Shown: positions 34,319 to 46,408 of the stretch, in pieces
Numbering within the stretch: the stretch's first letter is position 1
Layout: the number at the start of each line of letters is the position of its first letter
Assembly: GCA_014898415.1 (NCBI GenBank)
Contig: RCTD01000020.1
Coordinates: forward strand, 558,001 to 622,000
Direction: 5' to 3'
Source: Stromatinia cepivora
Taxonomy: Eukaryota; Ascomycota; Leotiomycetes; Helotiales; Sclerotiniaceae
Length of the DNA: 64,000 bases
Notes under the pieces: model-generated
The model's input: only the letters and a program-made list of their open reading frames with translations
Databases searched by the model: none
What the model was told of the DNA's origin: nothing
Made by a program: the position numbers and the translations under genes

Positions 34319-37114
34319 CTAATCGAACAAGTGATGAGTCCCGTCAATGATATGAATATTGTCAGGATCTTGATCAGCTGCATTCGGTTTGACTGTTGCC
34401 CGACCCTCTACTCCTACACTTCTGGCTTTCGAGCTAAGTGGAAGTGTGTATTTCAGTGTTCCTCGGACGATGAGTTCGAACTCATGTTGAAGAGCTCTTC
34501 CCCAGCGTTCTGATCCACGTGGCTCCGTCTGGTTGCCAGGTTTCAGTATTCGCATCTCACCAACAGATACAGATGATATGTGTTGAAATGGTGATCCCTC
34601 AAAAATCAGTGGACTCTCGAAATCGTAAATATGTCCAATTTCCAAGTTCGGATTAGTATTTGGATCATTGTCCACCGGTGGATCATCAATTGGATCATCT
34701 CGTTTGTGTTTGGATCCACGTCTCCATGATAACCTCCCAGACGGCTGTGCCCACCATTCAGAATCCGTTCCAGCGTATTTGGACTTCGCAAAGATAACCA
34801 TATCCATAGAGTCGATAGTGACAGCAACCAGATTTGGGTTTTGGGCAATGACCTGCAGATCTATAATCACATCTTGCTCGCTGGCCAATATATTTTTCAA
34901 GGCCAATACTTTCACATTCGCTAGTGGTTGAGTTGTCGCAAACAAGAATACAACAGCACCTGCCACAACAAGAAGAATTAATAATGATAGGAACATGCAT
35001 CCGGCAAACCGAGCGAAGAATGAGCGGTTCTGTCTTTGATGTTCGATGTGTCTTGATGATGGGGCGTTCCCACGACGTATGCGACTCGATCGGGCCGAAC
35101 GGATTGTGGACGGAATAAGTGGTGTTCTTTCATCGTCCGCTGCATCATCAAGATCATATCCCGAACTGATTGGTGAGGTCCTCTTGCCATTTGCATTGGA
35201 CATTCTCGCCGAGTTCACCACTCTAGGACTTGTTGGTCTCGAGCCTTGTCGGTTAGGGTGTGCTGGAAACTTCGATTTCGCGGCATTAGGAAAAGGTGAT
35301 TCGTTATCGAAGAGAGATGCATGACCGTTGCCCCCATTTCGGCCCCAACGACTGAAATGATGATGTGCCGTCCCTCTGCCTAAATTACTTCGTGATGTGC
35401 CCTTTCCGTCGTCTTCCGTTGACATTTCTTGAGGTGCATTGTTATAAGAAGAGTTTGCAAATTTCATACTCTTCTTCATTGCCACACTATGGTTGCCGTT
35501 ATCCATCATTGAGCGCAATCCATTTCTTGCATCTATTTGACTGGCCATGGAAGTAGCACTTGGGGTTCGGGAATGAAATCGACGAGGTCTCTCTTGTTCT
35601 GGTGGATTCGATTCGTAAACAAAGGTCTCTTCGGAATCGGAGGAATTCGCTTCGTCGACGGCGCTCGCGACTTTGGCTTCGAAGATATCTGCTTTTGAAG
35701 AAGCTGGACGTTGTCTGGTTAGCAAAAGAGAAGCACTATACAAATTTAAACTGGGTCTACGAGAAGATCTCTCTGATACCGTCCGCTCGGGACTCGTCGA
35801 GTCCATACTTCCTTTACGTGGCGAGGGTCCTTGTCCGCACGCCTTGTCTGGAGACCGAGCGGAATATGCACTTGAAATTGATCGTGTAGAATGATGATGC
35901 AATAGTCTGGATCTTGAAATTGATTGCTCACCCGTTCCAGAAGTTACCGAGGGGGCCTTTCGACTTTTCTTCTTTTCCTTCCTAGGTCGAATAGTCTCAG
36001 TACTTTGTTTGGCCCGTAAACTTCCATTGGCTCCTAATCCTCCCGCACCAGTAGCAAGAGCAATTTGTGGAATGGAGCTAACAGTCTCCGTCTCAACTGT
36101 CATATTTTTGGCAGAACCTTCCCCAGAGGGTTTACCTCGCCCTGCTGATGGTCCACTAAATGATTTGGGTGGTCCAGGTCGACTTGTTGTAGGAGTAATA
36201 TTCTTCATCTTGTTGTCTCCCTTCCCACCACTCTCACTCCCACTCTCATTCGTTGTGATAATCATCGGCTTCTTTAGCATGTCAACTGATGCGCCGTCCA
36301 TTAGGTCTTGTCCTGTTGGTAAAGTTGGGTTTCCATTAGAACTTCTATCGATTGCGCCATCGAGTTCGAAAGATGGGGTATTTGGTTGACTGATCTCTTG
36401 AACGGTTTCTAACGTTGAACTACCACCACTAACACCTCTCGCAGGTGTTCTCATCCCTGGTGTTAACAAATTCTCTTCTGGTTCACTATCTGCGGCAGAT
36501 TTTCCTTCCGTTCTTTGCTCTGCGGCGGGAGAGGTTCTTTGCACATTGATCGCGGGAAAGTCTTGATCCGTCCTTCGTGGTGATAACAAGCTATTCTGTC
36601 TTGGAGGGGGTGACCTTATTCTCGGGGATACAGGCCAACGTGGACCATCTCTTACTTCACTCGTTACTAGCGGCTTCTGAGGTATTGGTGTTCTAATGGA
36701 AGATTCGGATGCAACGTGATTGAAACTAGGAGTCTTTTGAGCTGATAATACTCGTTGTATAGCAGCTGCGGATGGTGGATACTGGTTACTTGTTGATCGT
36801 GAAGGACTAATGTCTTGACTATTCTTCCTTGATCTCGAGGGGGTACCTGAGCGAGCGGCAGAGGTATTTCTTATTAGTTGAGGTCGGACTGGTGAAGATT
36901 CTCGTGATCCTATTGGACTATTTGTTGCAGAAGATGTTCGATTTGTTTGTAGTCTCTTAACGGTAGGTCTAGATGATGTATCGTAACTCCTTTTAGATGC
37001 TGTTGTTGATGATTTTGAATCTGAAGTTGGTGATGGAATGTTTGTATCTAATGGTGATGGTGAAGGAGTCTCTCGCATTTCTGCGGATTTCTGTATGTAT
37101 GGTTTGTCGTTCAT
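34319..37114 (-). CDS. VAC7: Vacuolar segregation protein Vac7
   Basis: A single 931-codon exon. The first ~700 residues are disordered, rich in S, T, P and R, with many potential phosphorylation sites (MRETPSPSPLDTNIPSPTS at the start). One strong transmembrane segment (GCMFLSLLILLVVAGAVVFLFA, about residues 705-726) follows a basic RSFFAR. The C-terminal domain has the Vac7/LEA2-like fold signatures NVKVLALKNILASEQDVIIDLQV, QNPNLVAVTIDSMDMVIFAKS, EIGHIYDFESPLIFEG and the end DNIHIIDGTHHLFD. In yeast Vac7 is a vacuole-membrane activator of the Fab1-Vac14-Fig4 complex that makes PI(3,5)P2, controlling vacuole size, inheritance and acidification, with a surge under hyperosmotic shock. It is a stand-alone gene with a long upstream region rich in microsatellites. 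Confidence 0.94.
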   Translation of the reverse strand: MNDKPYIQKSAEMRETPSPSPLDTNIPSPTSDSKSSTTASKRSYDTSSRPTVKRLQTNRTSSATNSPIGSRESSPVRPQLIRNTSAARSGTPSRSRKNSQDISPSRSTSNQYPPSAAAIQRVLSAQKTPSFNHVASESSIRTPIPQKPLVTSEVRDGPRWPVSPRIRSPPPRQNSLLSPRRTDQDFPAINVQRTSPAAEQRTEGKSAADSEPEENLLTPGMRTPARGVSGGSSTLETVQEISQPNTPSFELDGAIDRSSNGNPTLPTGQDLMDGASVDMLKKPMIITTNESGSESGGKGDNKMKNITPTTSRPGPPKSFSGPSAGRGKPSGEGSAKNMTVETETVSSIPQIALATGAGGLGANGSLRAKQSTETIRPRKEKKKSRKAPSVTSGTGEQSISRSRLLHHHSTRSISSAYSARSPDKACGQGPSPRKGSMDSTSPERTVSERSSRRPSLNLYSASLLLTRQRPASSKADIFEAKVASAVDEANSSDSEETFVYESNPPEQERPRRFHSRTPSATSMASQIDARNGLRSMMDNGNHSVAMKKSMKFANSSYNNAPQEMSTEDDGKGTSRSNLGRGTAHHHFSRWGRNGGNGHASLFDNESPFPNAAKSKFPAHPNRQGSRPTSPRVVNSARMSNANGKRTSPISSGYDLDDAADDERTPLIPSTIRSARSSRIRRGNAPSSRHIEHQRQNRSFFARFAGCMFLSLLILLVVAGAVVFLFATTQPLANVKVLALKNILASEQDVIIDLQVIAQNPNLVAVTIDSMDMVIFAKSKYAGTDSEWWAQPSGRLSWRRGSKHKRDDPIDDPPVDNDPNTNPNLEIGHIYDFESPLIFEGSPFQHISSVSVGEMRILKPGNQTEPRGSERWGRALQHEFELIVRGTLKYTLPLSSKARSVGVEGRATVKPNAADQDPDNIHIIDGTHHLFD

Positions 37115-37712
37115 TGTAACTTACTTCTTGGTTTTTTAGAACCAGTACAGGTACAACGTAACGAAAAGTTAAAGGTGGTAGCTTTTAGGTAGGGTAGGTA
37201 CGACAAGTGAGAATGTAGTGCGTTGCTTTAGAGGGTACTAGTAGCGAATGGGGATGTACCCGACCGAACCAAACCTTTTCTTTTGCCAGCAAAACGTTAA
37301 TGCAGAAGTTGAGTTGTAGGTTAATGACTAGTAATCCTATGGAAGGAATTTAACGAGTAAGATGATAGACTTAAAAAAGATCATGTCATCCATCGAAGAG
37401 TTTTCTTTTTTTTTTGAATCGTGGGAAGATAAGGTCTCTTCAATTCCTTTTTGGTGGTAAAGAGGGGTTGCGATGGTGGTATGTTTGTTGTGTTGTGTTG
37501 TGTTGTCGCAATGTTTAAGGTATCTAGGAGCGAATAGATGTGGATTGGAGATTGGGATGGTGATTCGAATTGATTATTGTTTTGTGTAATGGAGTACAAT
37601 ACAATAAAAAGAAGTATTGTCTAATTAGGACAAGATTAGAAAGAAAAGAATGTTCTCTCTCTCTCTATCTCTCTATCTCTATATATGAAAGAAGTAAACA
37701 AAAAGATGATGG

Positions 37713-37746
37713 TGTTCTGTGTTCTGTGTTCTGTGTTCTGTGTTCT
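37713..37746. repeat. (TGTTCTG)n minisatellite
   Basis: Four exact 7-bp units plus a partial fifth, in the upstream region of VAC7. Confidence 0.9.
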
Positions 37747-38192
37747 TTCTCTTTTTCTGTATGGGGATTCTTGTCAAAGCTGACCATTTCATTCCGCTCG
37801 CTCTCTTCCTCTTTTCCTCTTTTCCTCTCTTCTCTCTAGCTTTTTACTCCGCTATCTACCAAACTCTGATCAAACGTTTCCCAACTGAATTTTTGAATGG
37901 TTACTTACAAATGTGGATGAATTCAAACGAACCGTTCAATTGAACGGCACACAGGGGAAAAAACGAGGTTGCTCTAACGTAAAGACTAAAGTATACTCCA
38001 TTTACTAACCTTAAAAAGAATAACACATGAAGAAAAAAACAAACAATCGGAGGTCAAGAGTTAAATTCCGGGTTTCTAGATGTTGGTCTGCTGTGAGCGT
38101 GTGAATGTTAAATTCCAACCAGTTATCTAAATGGTAAATGATTTTCACTCTCAATCATTATTCATCACTCACTATATTTTCTCTTCCGACTT

Positions 38193-38218
38193 CATATCAT
38201 ATCATATCATATCATATC
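38193..38218. repeat. (CATAT)n microsatellite, five units
   Basis: Perfect pentanucleotide array about 1.1 kb upstream of the VAC7 start. Confidence 0.9.
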
Positions 38219-38677
38219 AATTAGATATCTTAATCTGAAGAACCTCACAACCTCACAGCCTTACTATATTAATTAGCTTTCACTTCTCCAATTTCCAATT
38301 TCCATTTTCCATTTTCCAATGTCCTCTCGTATCAAATCTATCTGTCAAAATCGTGATTACGGGTAGAGAGTCCGGATCATCGGTAGATAGCATTTTGGTG
38401 ACTAAATTTTGCCCTGTTGGCCTCCACTTAAATTTTTCTTCCCGTCGTACCGTAGCACGAGATATGTTCTAGAATGAACTTTTCGCTCCCTTCACCGGTT
38501 AGTAAGGTACGAACAAAAACCTTATGCACAACCACCTCAATTATGAATCCCATCCCACCTTTCATAAAATTCATCCACCCCCAACTCCCTCGGAATAAAC
38601 AAGTAAATAAGATGAAGAAACCATCTCCATCCTGTCCTTAAGTATATTATACCGTATAAACTCACCAGATTCAATGC

Positions 38678-38726
38678 ACACTAAACCCTTTTGAAATAAG
38701 ATTATTTATTATTTCCTATTTCCGGA
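38678..38726 (+). repeat. Dispersed ~50-bp direct repeat, copy 1
   Basis: Contains CACTAAACCCTTTTGAAATA, followed by a TTATTTATTATTTCC segment and a CCGGAT end. It matches copy 2 at 39662-39711 with a few differences. Confidence 0.7.
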
Positions 38727-39661
38727 TAAAAGAATGAACAAAAAGTGGATTCAATCCATTTTCATACCTACAAACCTTATTCCATAATAGGGAAAGTGCG
38801 TATTGAATCTGATGAGTTTACACGGTATATCCAACAACAAGGCTGCATAAACGAAAAATCCCGAAATCCCAACTTCCCAACATCTATTTATCCATCCACC
38901 GAACCTTCCTATTAGAACCCCCCGATAATCCCTTGATGACGAAATGATGAAATGATGATGATGAAGACGGCACATTTCTGTTTCCTCCGGAGAGACCTCC
39001 TATGCTGAGACGGATCATAAAGACGAATTATATTCAAGATGAAAGGGGTGCAATGTGCATCGTGATTTATAAAATGCGGCGTAGAACCGAGGTTTGGGTT
39101 TTGAGATACTTGGAAGCGGGCTTTTGGATACATGAAATTATTGTTACGTTAGTGTCACATTACCAGATAGATCGCCCATTGTTACTGACTACAAGTACCA
39201 GTATTTTGGTATACACATCATGATTTGATGAGTTTCCAAACCAAGATCAAAAAAAATTCCCCGTACCCTCTCAACTCCACAAAGAAGTCAACTGATAACA
39301 ATCCAAACAAAAGAACAAGCAAGGAAGTTTATTTTCTCACACCATTAATCCAATCCCATTGGATTCTATTCGAGGGGTATAAGAGGTATATGTAAAGTAA
39401 GCTTTTGATGCATACATTTATACTAAACAAAAGGTCTAGAAGCTGAAAATCAGGTTTATTATGAAATGAGGCAGTCTTGTCCTGTGAGCTTATTATTCTT
39501 CGTTGGAGAGCTGGGCGGTTTCTTGTCTGGTCGGATGCTTCCTCTACTCAAATAATCAGGAGCACACTTTCTTCCCTATTATCGAATAAGGTTATGGATA
39601 TATGATTGGATGGCTTATGAAAGTGAATTGACAAATTGAAAATTGATTCTCCCACTTGGAA

Positions 39662-39711
39662 ATACTAAACCTTTTTGAAATAAAGTTATTTATTATTTCC
39701 TGTGATCCGGA
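39662..39711 (+). repeat. Dispersed ~50-bp direct repeat, copy 2
   Basis: Contains TACTAAACCTTTTTGAAATA, TTATTTATTATTTCC and CCGGAT in the same order as copy 1, about 980 bp away. Confidence 0.7.
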
Positions 39712-42700
39712 TTACTTGAGTTTAGACGGTTAGACGGGTACTGGATAGATAGATAGGGTGATATGTAATACGTACTCAGGTTCAATTGGGATTTAGATCC
39801 TTTTGTCGGGTCTGTCGTGTATGGATTTAATTTCTTAATTAATATAAAAAATATATTATATTAACAAAAGAAGAAAAAATTAAAGAACCGAATCAGTCGT
39901 TAGATTACACTTATATAAGAATCTATAATTGTATTCAATCTCTCTAGATATCTTTTTTATTTTATAAACGTACTAAATCAATAAGCAATGTATATCAAAT
40001 ACATGAGAGAGGGCGGTTTTATGACATATAGTCATTATATACTAGGTAGTTTTAGTTTATTCAAGGAGTAACTGGTTCACTTCACTTCACGTTTCAACCT
40101 ACTTGTATTTGTAAAGCCATCCTTACGATCTCATCTGCAATGCACTAGCTTCCGCAGATAGGTACCTTTTCACCTACTAGGTATCTGACAGCCCGATTCC
40201 CCGGCTAATGACGCTCGCTGCTCATATTCACTCATCCATCATTCTATCTTACTACGATTACGATATTTTATGAGTTTCAAACGATACTGAAAAGCCAAAA
40301 ACAACCCCCCAAAAAGAAAAAGATACCTAGCATCCTTGGCTAATGGAAATTTAAGTTTCTTAGATAAGTCAAATAATTACCTAGTACACAACCCCATATC
40401 GTTCATGCTTTCATGCTTTCTCTCCGTTCAGTTCATACGAGTACTAGGCACATTTAATTCCCAATATACTTTTCCAGAAAAGAAACAGTTCCCATTGTCT
40501 CAATTGTCTGTGCCCCCACGCACATACATACATATATACGCACGTGGCGTGCGTGCGGACAGCGCATCGATTATGGAGTATGTCAGCTGTTCATCTCATT
40601 CATTTACTTCCTCACATTTTATGCTCTACATCTTATTCTTGGTCTTAGTCTTGGTTTGTGATTTATTCGCTATAGTTTAGCAGGCGGTTGATCTGGTTCG
40701 GGTGGATGGGATGTGCGGAGGAGTGTTTCCACTTGTTAATGTTAGTTTGCTGGTGAGGGGTTAGGTTTTGGTTATGGGAGGTTCCTGAGTCTTGATGTGT
40801 TGGTTGTTGGGTTTATGTGAGGGTCCAGGTTGCATTCTAGTGATTGTAAGCTTGAGGTATATGTAGCATGTATTTCTTGTTTTGAGAGATGGAGTGATTG
40901 ATAGATCGATGGATCGATGAATTGATGCATAATAGATACCTACTGTAGGGCTGAAGAAATGAGGTAAGCGGGATTCAAACTCGATAGTCTGTCTGAAGGG
41001 CTGGAATTGAACCGAAACTTGGTCGATGGAAATGTTGCATTTATATTACATGTCTCTCATTGGATATATCTATTTATAAATCATCATCGTTTGGGTCAAA
41101 TATATATACAAATATATGTAATATTCAATATCCATCCATCAAACTCATTTATAAAATGATGAATACTTGTCGAATAGTTTCGAGATAGTTTTATGGGTGT
41201 TTGAATTCGAAGGACGACTATATATAAATACTTCATCACATAACAAGGTATGCTCCTCACTTTCATGATAATGTATTCTTCTGCATGTATATTTTATCGT
41301 TCCTTACTTAACTATTCCTGAAATGCACATATTCATCATCCCTTACTTTACTCCGAGGTCATCCTATTGATATTAGGTTTTTTGGATAATAAATTAAATA
41401 AAAAAGAAAAAGAAAAAATGTTATTGGAAATTGTTGGTTTTTTAATTAAAATAAGACATAAAGAGAGTTATAAAAAAAGAAATGATTATTTATATATTTG
41501 ATATATAAAGTTATTGATTGTTGAAAGATATAATTTCTATAATAAATATTTTATTGATTTTTTCAAATTAAATAATTGTTGGTATTGGAATTGTAGTATT
41601 TATTTATATATTTCTTTATTAGTTTTCCTTTATTTTTTGATGGATTATTATATTATTATTTATTGATAAAATTCGAAAGTAAATTCTTCGTTTATTCTTT
41701 ATTTTTATAATATATTGATTGTTGATTATATGATTTAAGTAGGGATATAGGATTACAATAAAAGAATATAAAGAATACAAAAGGGAATATAGATTTTATT
41801 ATTAAATTTTATTTAAATAATCCGTTAACAAATTGATTTATTACAAAAATAATATAATTGAATTATTAAAATCGAATTCCGACAAAATTATTTCAATTAT
41901 ATTCATAATAAAAAATTAAAAAAACAATTCAAAAAGATCCTTATAAACAAATATATTGAATCTATCATCTATCACTAACTTTTCAAATAAACTCGATTTC
42001 AAAAAATACTTTATAATCTTTTAAAGAACCTAAATTCAAATAATATTATCAATCACCGAATCTATACCATTAATTTGATAATTATATTTTTCTATCAACA
42101 AAAACAAAAAGTTCTATATAACAATTATTCGAATCGAATATTTTCTAAATCTCTCAAAAATCAGGTTTTATACAAAAATCTTTTTCTTTTTATTTATAAA
42201 AAAACTTAATATATTATTTATATCAAAGATAATCGAAATATATATAAATATCAAATACAGATTTATATTACTCTATACAAAATAATAAATTATATAAATA
42301 ATTATTTAAAAGAGATTCCGAAATCCCCAAAAATATTCTGTATTTATCTTGTTTACCAATCTAAAGGGTTTGTTCTCCAATACTTATAGTATTTCAAGAA
42401 TCATATGCAAACTGTATATAGTATTAGCTTTCGATTATAATAATCGATATTATTTTGTTTATAATCCTTTTCTCTCTTATTACAATATAATGAACTATTT
42501 TAGCAATATTAATAGCCTCAAATCCTTCCATTGTAATATGGGTGGTAGTTGGAATGAATAGAGTTTCCCAGGGGCTTATTGAGATATCGTCTCGGTTTTC
42601 CATTATGATTTTGCATTTCCAACGAGATATGAAATTTGAAACGCCATAGAAGTTATCGAGCAAAGCCTTCTGGGTCGATGGTAGTCTGGAATCCAGTCGG

Positions 42701-43560
42701 GCGTACTCGAAAACCAGTCTCCGAGGAAGATCATGGAGTAATGGGACTCACTTAATGGGCCCAGGGGTTGATGCAGGTAGTACCACGATATTTTCCTTTG
42801 GGCAGAAAAGAAAGATAGAGAAAAGACTTGATGGGGAGGGCAGATTGAAGAGATCCCAATCCGGTAGTAGTTATACCAGCGGAACCTATGTACGTTTCAT
42901 GGAAGGCGAGCTAGCTGTAATCGGCGCTTACACCGTTCAAGAACCGGTGGTCGACAGTCTGGCAGATGGCCGGCATGAGTGGCAGCGGAATATTTTCTCA
43001 ATAACTGTAACTCCGATTATTGCACCCTTTTATTTATTAGTATTTAAGCTAGATACCAGTATTTGTGAAAGTCTTAATGTGAAGTAAAATTCAATGATGG
43101 AAAATGTTGGTCTCTAAGTTGATGTGTTTTACAATAACTCTCTATATATAAACGTATCTATAACCACCCAGATTGCTTCAATCTTTTTGATTTTAGTCTA
43201 GAATTGAAGAACATAATCTAATTGATAATTTTTATATAGAATGTTATATTAAAACCTTATTGTGTGTTGAGATATAAAGGAATGATTAAAGGGTAAAATT
43301 AACGATTTCATTGGATCGAATTTTGTGAGTGTCATTTATTCTGTCACCAGCCAGGCCACTAACAAGTCTATAGTATAAGCCTGTGATATCACCTGGTGGC
43401 ATTTGAGGCATAGTAATTTATATCTCAGAAGAAACAACGGTCGATGCTTGCAGCTTTCGCAGTAAGTGTAGCAAAGAAGCTTACCGTATCTCTAGTGATG
43501 ATATTAATATTATTGTCTCGAGCTTTGTACAAAACCGAATTTATCTCATTATCTAGATCG

Positions 43561-44074
43561 CAGATGTAAACTCCCACAAGGAAGCATACAGGCAGAAGAA
43601 GAGGTCTCTCAGCGGCTTGAGAACTTATAACCCTTTACCCTCAATCGTTCGACACCTTCTTTCAGCGGTCTATGGTCTGATCAGATATGCATTTATACAG
43701 CTACACAGGACGATGGCACGCTTTGCAAACTTGCTTTCGTAGTGGAATGCAAAGCTCCTTATAAGCTCAGTCTCGTTAATCTTCGTTTTGGCCTTCGGGA
43801 GATAGATATCAAGGATATCATTGATCGTGAAGAAGTGCCTCTGGCTGAAATTGAGGGCGTCAACAACCCCGAACACTTTCAATATCATACTGATCGATTA
43901 GTTGCATCTACAGTAACACAGACATTTTCATACATGATTCAAGTTGGAACACAATACGGCTATATTACCACAGAAATCCAACCTCTAGTTGCACAAAATA
44001 CTCTAGAGCTCACCCGACGGAAACCATTTCTACCCTTTTCCTCTGTTCCTTCTTCGCGTCCTTGTATGGGATAA
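43561..44074 (+). pseudogene. Fragment of a fungal kinase-associated (E-x-K motif) protein family
   Basis: From about 43632 the frame continues openly to 44074 and contains GLWSDQICIY, a short loop, then FVVECKAPYKLSL, LRFGLREIDIKDII and LVASTVTQTFSYMIQVGTQYGYITT. This order (a DQ(F/I)CIY strand, a (V/I)EYKAPHKL-type E-x-K core and a VTQ.FSYMI.....YGY segment) is typical of the N-terminal region of a large fungal gene family that often carries a C-terminal protein-kinase-like domain. Upstream, 43570-43625 reads as an acidic Gln/Glu helix (QAEEEVSQRLENL), also typical, but separated by a stop. No kinase domain follows: after the YGYITT segment the sequence loses similarity and stops. I read it as a truncated relic. 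The family placement is from memory of its conserved words. Confidence 0.6.
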
Positions 44075-45445
44075 TCTATTTATGCGGTTCGTTCTATCCC
44101 ACCCAGTCTGGATTGACCCAAAAACTGCTTATGCTTATCTTCACATGTCAAAAATAATTCTCTGAGATTTGGAATATATTTTGAGACATTGTTTCGGGTT
44201 TTACAACATCGAAAGCCAAGTCAAATCAAATCAAGTGTGGCTCATATCTTCTCGCCTGCTTCTAGAAAAAAAAATATGTCTGGATGAATGAATGCTTGGA
44301 TGAGAAGGAAATATGATAGGTCTCTTATGTCCAAGTCTTTGATGGGATGGGCTGGAGAGGAGGGGTATACGAATAAGAACGTCATGATCAACTTCCTCTA
44401 TACCATCTTTCCTTTCTGCCCCACCTATTCTTCTTCGTACTGACACATACGGCTACACAACCATATTTTTTCATCCATTTATAAGCGAATTAATTTTTTA
44501 CTTTACTGAACTCAACTTAACTGAGTACAGTACTATAATACAGCCCCAGACTCAGCCCACCCAACCGTTTCCTGCCTAGTCGTACGTGCGAGTGCACATA
44601 TAAGTGTACGTAGAAGGGTAAGGCATATCCCGTCATACCAACTCGTTCCTCAATAAATAGATCTGGGAAGTTGCCTTTTTGAGCCAGGTGCAGACTGTGG
44701 GTTGCGGAACTCGACGAATAGATGGGGGAAAAGATTGTGAGATGTGGTGAATGAGTCACTAGCACATGAAAGTTAGATCATGCAAGTAGAGCATACGAGA
44801 TCTACTTTTCTTCTCGCTCTGCGGCTGGGGATCTGCATTCGAGTGTCCGGTTGGTGGGCGGGCTGAAGATACTTGTTTGTATGTGGACGCGCATGTCTCT
44901 GAGGTTGGTATTCAAAACAAATCGGAGCATATTGTACTACTGCTGTAAAGTAAGACATACACATACTCGAGACTTCGTGTCGTATCTGTTCTGTTCTCTT
45001 CTATTCTTCGACACGGGTTCATGTTCTCCGGGTGGAATATCTTTTATTTGTATGCAGATTGCCCGGATGGAGTGAGCCGGGAAGTATGTCTCGCAGGCAA
45101 GAGTAAGAGTGGATAGATAGCTGTTCTGGGTTTGGGGGGCTGAACATTTGATTTGCTATTGGTTGAAATTGAGATGCTGGTGTATGTTTCTGTGTAGAGA
45201 ATGGTGCAATGGGGCGGGGGGTTGGAGACGAATGGAGATGAATAGATCAAGACGTGTGGATACTACTTATACTTCCGGAATATATCAAACAGAGCCGGTG
45301 ACGAGTGGGAATGCGGGAGCTTAGCGATTCAAAGGGGGGAATGACGACGAGTAGGTGAAGAGTGATAAAAGATATCGAAATTCTTTTTGCGAAAGATTAA
45401 TTTCAAACTTCAAGTGAAGTTATATACAAATAATATACTTTTTTT
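44075..45445. other. Intergenic region
   Basis: Contains several short antisense frames of 60-80 codons without motifs. Nothing is supported. Confidence 0.4.
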
Positions 45446-46408
45446 TTAGACAGGGATCTTTGTAGTGTCACGAATCTGCTCCTTGCCAAGACCGATGATG
45501 AAAGAATTAACCTCAGGCTCTAGCTCGCTCCAAGTTTTCTCGTTGAAATCGTAGTCGCCATAGTTGTAGTAGAAATCTACAGTGATCTTCTCATAACTGG
45601 CCTTGCCAACAACGATTTTACTCATATCTTGAGTAAGGTTGTAAGTAATGCATCTAAGAGCTGTCGTGGTGTCAGCATGAATAACCCTGAAGATGGGACG
45701 AGGCCATATGGGCGAACTCACAGGCTCGGACATCATCCCTCATTTCATCATATGTGAAGACTTGAATCAGACTCCAGAAGACCCGACCTTCACTGGTATT
45801 TTGAGTCTGTGCTATGGTATCCGATATCCCCTTAAAGATCTTCTCGAGTTCGGTGTGTAGCTGTGTAGGCACAATGAGGCCGGTGAGAATACTCTGAATG
45901 AGCTGCATGTGGAAGTCAACCTTCTTGGTCTCTATATGCTTTCTGTATAGCTCGCCGCGAGGGTTGTATATCCTAAAAAGTCAGCATATGGCTCTAAGGT
46001 TTGGTAGAGTAGAGCATGCTCTTACCACGTAGCCATGTTGGTCAAATAATGGTCAACGACCTTGACGCGATAGATGGAGCGCTTCCACCGAGAATCTTCA
46101 TCCATGCCACTTGGGAGGGCGTTCTCCTTCTTTCGACCCTTTACTTGAATACCGGCGTGAGTGTCCAACCATTGCTGGGTGAGCTTCATCATCTGTTCGA
46201 GCTTATCCACACGATCTTTGAACTTGTCGGGAATCTTCTTAGACTTGAAGCTCGCATAGATGATGTTTTGAGGGTCGTCTGACCCCATGTCCTCCTTAGA
46301 AGGGGTCTCATCTCCGCCGGCCGATGCACCCCGGACTGCGTTGGTATAGACGGGGATTTCAGCCACGCTAACGAGCCAGTCCGTGTTGTCAAGTAAGGAA
46401 GTAGACAT
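45446..46408 (-). CDS. Unknown-family protein, copy 1 of a divergent paralogue pair
   Basis: Minus-strand exons 46408..46026, 45972..45722 and 45660..45446 give 282 residues. Intron 1 is phase 2 and splits the Trp codon of NMATW; intron 2 is phase 1, 61 nt, with a GTGAGT donor, a CTGAC branch site and an ACAG acceptor. There is no signal peptide or membrane segment. Landmarks are SIYRVKVVDHYLTNMATW at the end of exon 1 and DFYYNYGDYDFNEKTW near the C-terminus. Both have counterparts, at the same distance from the introns, in the gene at 47835-48768. The protein is predicted soluble and cytoplasmic. I recognise no domain. It is transcribed away from its paralogue, the two starts being about 1.4 kb apart. 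Confidence 0.8.

Larger units (their letters stand above)
37115..43560. other. Long non-coding stretch with microsatellites and AT-rich blocks
   Basis: About 6.4 kb without a convincing gene. It includes a CT/CTAT-rich tract (37652-37686), a TGTTCTG array, a CATAT array, two distant copies of a 50-bp repeat, an AT-rich patch at about 39830-39990 and a strongly AT-rich block at about 41380-42550. Frames at 40336-40680 and 42755-43087 read through but show no family. A minus-strand stretch at 42424-42663 (containing SPWETLFIPTTTHITMEGFEA) reads like protein but breaks soon after; it may be the remnant of a mutated gene or element that I cannot name. Confidence 0.4.

Noticed and set aside
40336..40680. 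114-codon open frame
   Set aside because: No motif, unusual composition, no splice context; likely chance.
42755..43087. 110-codon open frame
   Set aside because: Reads through without recognisable domain or conserved pattern; kept only as a note in the long non-coding entry.
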